Shown here: one piece after another, positions 6,087 to 6,564 of the stretch
Position numbering within the stretch: position 1 is the first letter of the stretch
How the letters are laid out: each line of letters starts with the position of its first letter
Assembly (NCBI GenBank): GCA_031548675.1
Contig: JAVBQU010000134.1
Location: forward strand, 1 to 6,564
From: JAVBQU01 sp031548675
GTDB taxonomy: Bacteria > Bacteroidota > Bacteroidia > Bacteroidales > P3
DNA: 6,564 nt
Direction of reading: 5' to 3'
The notes under the pieces: model-generated
Told to the model about the DNA's origin: nothing
The model's input: the letters and a program-made list of their open reading frames with translations, nothing else
Database searches by the model: none
Made by a program: the position numbers and the translations under genes

Positions 6087-6564
6087 TTGGATTTAAGTTT
6101 TATCAAAAGTATAAAAACCCTGCTAAACGGAGTTCATAATGTAGCCATAGTTTCTCATTATAATCCTGATGGTGATGCAGTTGGTTCCTGCTTGGGTCTG
6201 TATAATTATTTATTAGGAAAAGTATCTGATTTACAAGTAGTTTTACCAAATGATTTTCCTGATTTTTTAAAGTGGATGCATGGAGCTGATAAAATAAAAA
6301 TATATTCACAACAAGAAAATTTAGTTGAACAGATACTAAACAAGGCTGATATAATTTTTTGTTTGGATTTTAATAATTTGGCAAGGGTTTCTAAAATGGA
6401 GTCAATACTTCAGAAGTCGCCAGCTAAAAAAGTACTAATAGACCATCATGTACAGCCTGAATGTGCCAGTTTTGATTTTGTAAGTTCTGTTATTGAAGTT
6501 TCCTCTACTTCCGAAATGGTATTTGAGCTAATTAAAAGTATAAAAGCAGAAACAGAAATAATTT
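6087..6564 (+). CDS. nrnA: DHH-family nanoRNase / pAp phosphatase, N-terminal part
   Basis: NrnA-type enzymes are cytoplasmic and Mn-dependent. They degrade 2-5-nt RNA fragments from the 3' end and dephosphorylate 3'-phosphoadenosine 5'-phosphate, so they finish RNA turnover and recycle pAp. The 159 visible codons cover much of the DHH domain. Motif I is HYNPDGDAVGS (24-34) with Asp28 and Asp30, motif II has Asp94 in FCLDFNN (91-97), and the DHH triad is at 119-121 in LIDHH. A serine/threonine-rich VSSTSE segment follows, as in this family. The C-terminal DHHA1 domain lies beyond the window. No ATG is available: the frame has a stop at 6069-6071 and TTG at 6087 is the only start-like codon before motif I, giving a normal-length N-terminus, so TTG is assigned as start. 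It is transcribed divergently from the lipoprotein gene. A different DHH phosphoesterase (e.g. GdpP-like) is unlikely because no membrane or PAS region precedes the domain. Confidence 0.85.
   Translation, partial: MDLSFIKSIKTLLNGVHNVAIVSHYNPDGDAVGSCLGLYNYLLGKVSDLQVVLPNDFPDFLKWMHGADKIKIYSQQENLVEQILNKADIIFCLDFNNLARVSKMESILQKSPAKKVLIDHHVQPECASFDFVSSVIEVSSTSEMVFELIKSIKAETEII

Noticed and set aside
6103..6309. 68-codon minus-strand frame inside nrnA
   Set aside because: It is antisense to the conserved DHH motif I region and has no recognisable features.

Overview
This window is a short stretch of ordinary chromosome from a low-G+C (about one third by eye) member of the Bacteroidota, most likely order Bacteroidales. 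Three things support this: Bacteroidota-type promoter elements (TAnnTTTG boxes just upstream of several starts) with no clear Shine-Dalgarno sequences; protein variants typical of that phylum, such as the short 188-residue adenylate kinase without a zinc LID and the NrnA-type DHH protein; and the hpt-adk pairing. The low G+C and AT-only spacers would also fit a host-associated or symbiotic lineage, but that is inference.

Layout from left to right. A tRNA-modifying ThiF/E1-like enzyme, tcdA (22-798, +), overlaps by ATGA the apparent last codons of an upstream gene cut by the window edge. It converges, with only a 20-base gap, on a long minus-strand block that is transcribed from right to left: a BtuF-like lipoprotein (5912-4992), a 251-base spacer, a membrane-anchored M23 peptidase (4740-3511), a short malic enzyme (3511-2042, joined to the peptidase by TAATG), then hpt (1955-1416) and adk (1385-819). 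At the right edge, divergent from the lipoprotein, begins a DHH-family nanoRNase/pAp phosphatase (6087 onward, +). It has a TTG start and is cut off by the window end.

Four putative sigma-ABfr-type promoters divide the minus block into three likely transcription units (the lipoprotein alone; peptidase plus malic enzyme; hpt plus adk), plus one unit for nrnA. Functionally the window mixes purine salvage and nucleotide balance (hpt, adk, nrnA), central carbon metabolism (malic enzyme), tRNA modification (tcdA), envelope maintenance (M23) and cobamide/iron-complex uptake (lipoprotein).

I see no mobile element, CRISPR array, RNA gene, defence module or new multigene system. The points most worth a second look are residue-level: Asp replaced by Glu at the catalytic-base position of Hpt, and Asp in place of the last zinc-ligand His in the M23 enzyme. 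At the gene-order level, the BtuF-like protein has no permease genes beside it, and a short malic enzyme is coupled to a cell-wall hydrolase.
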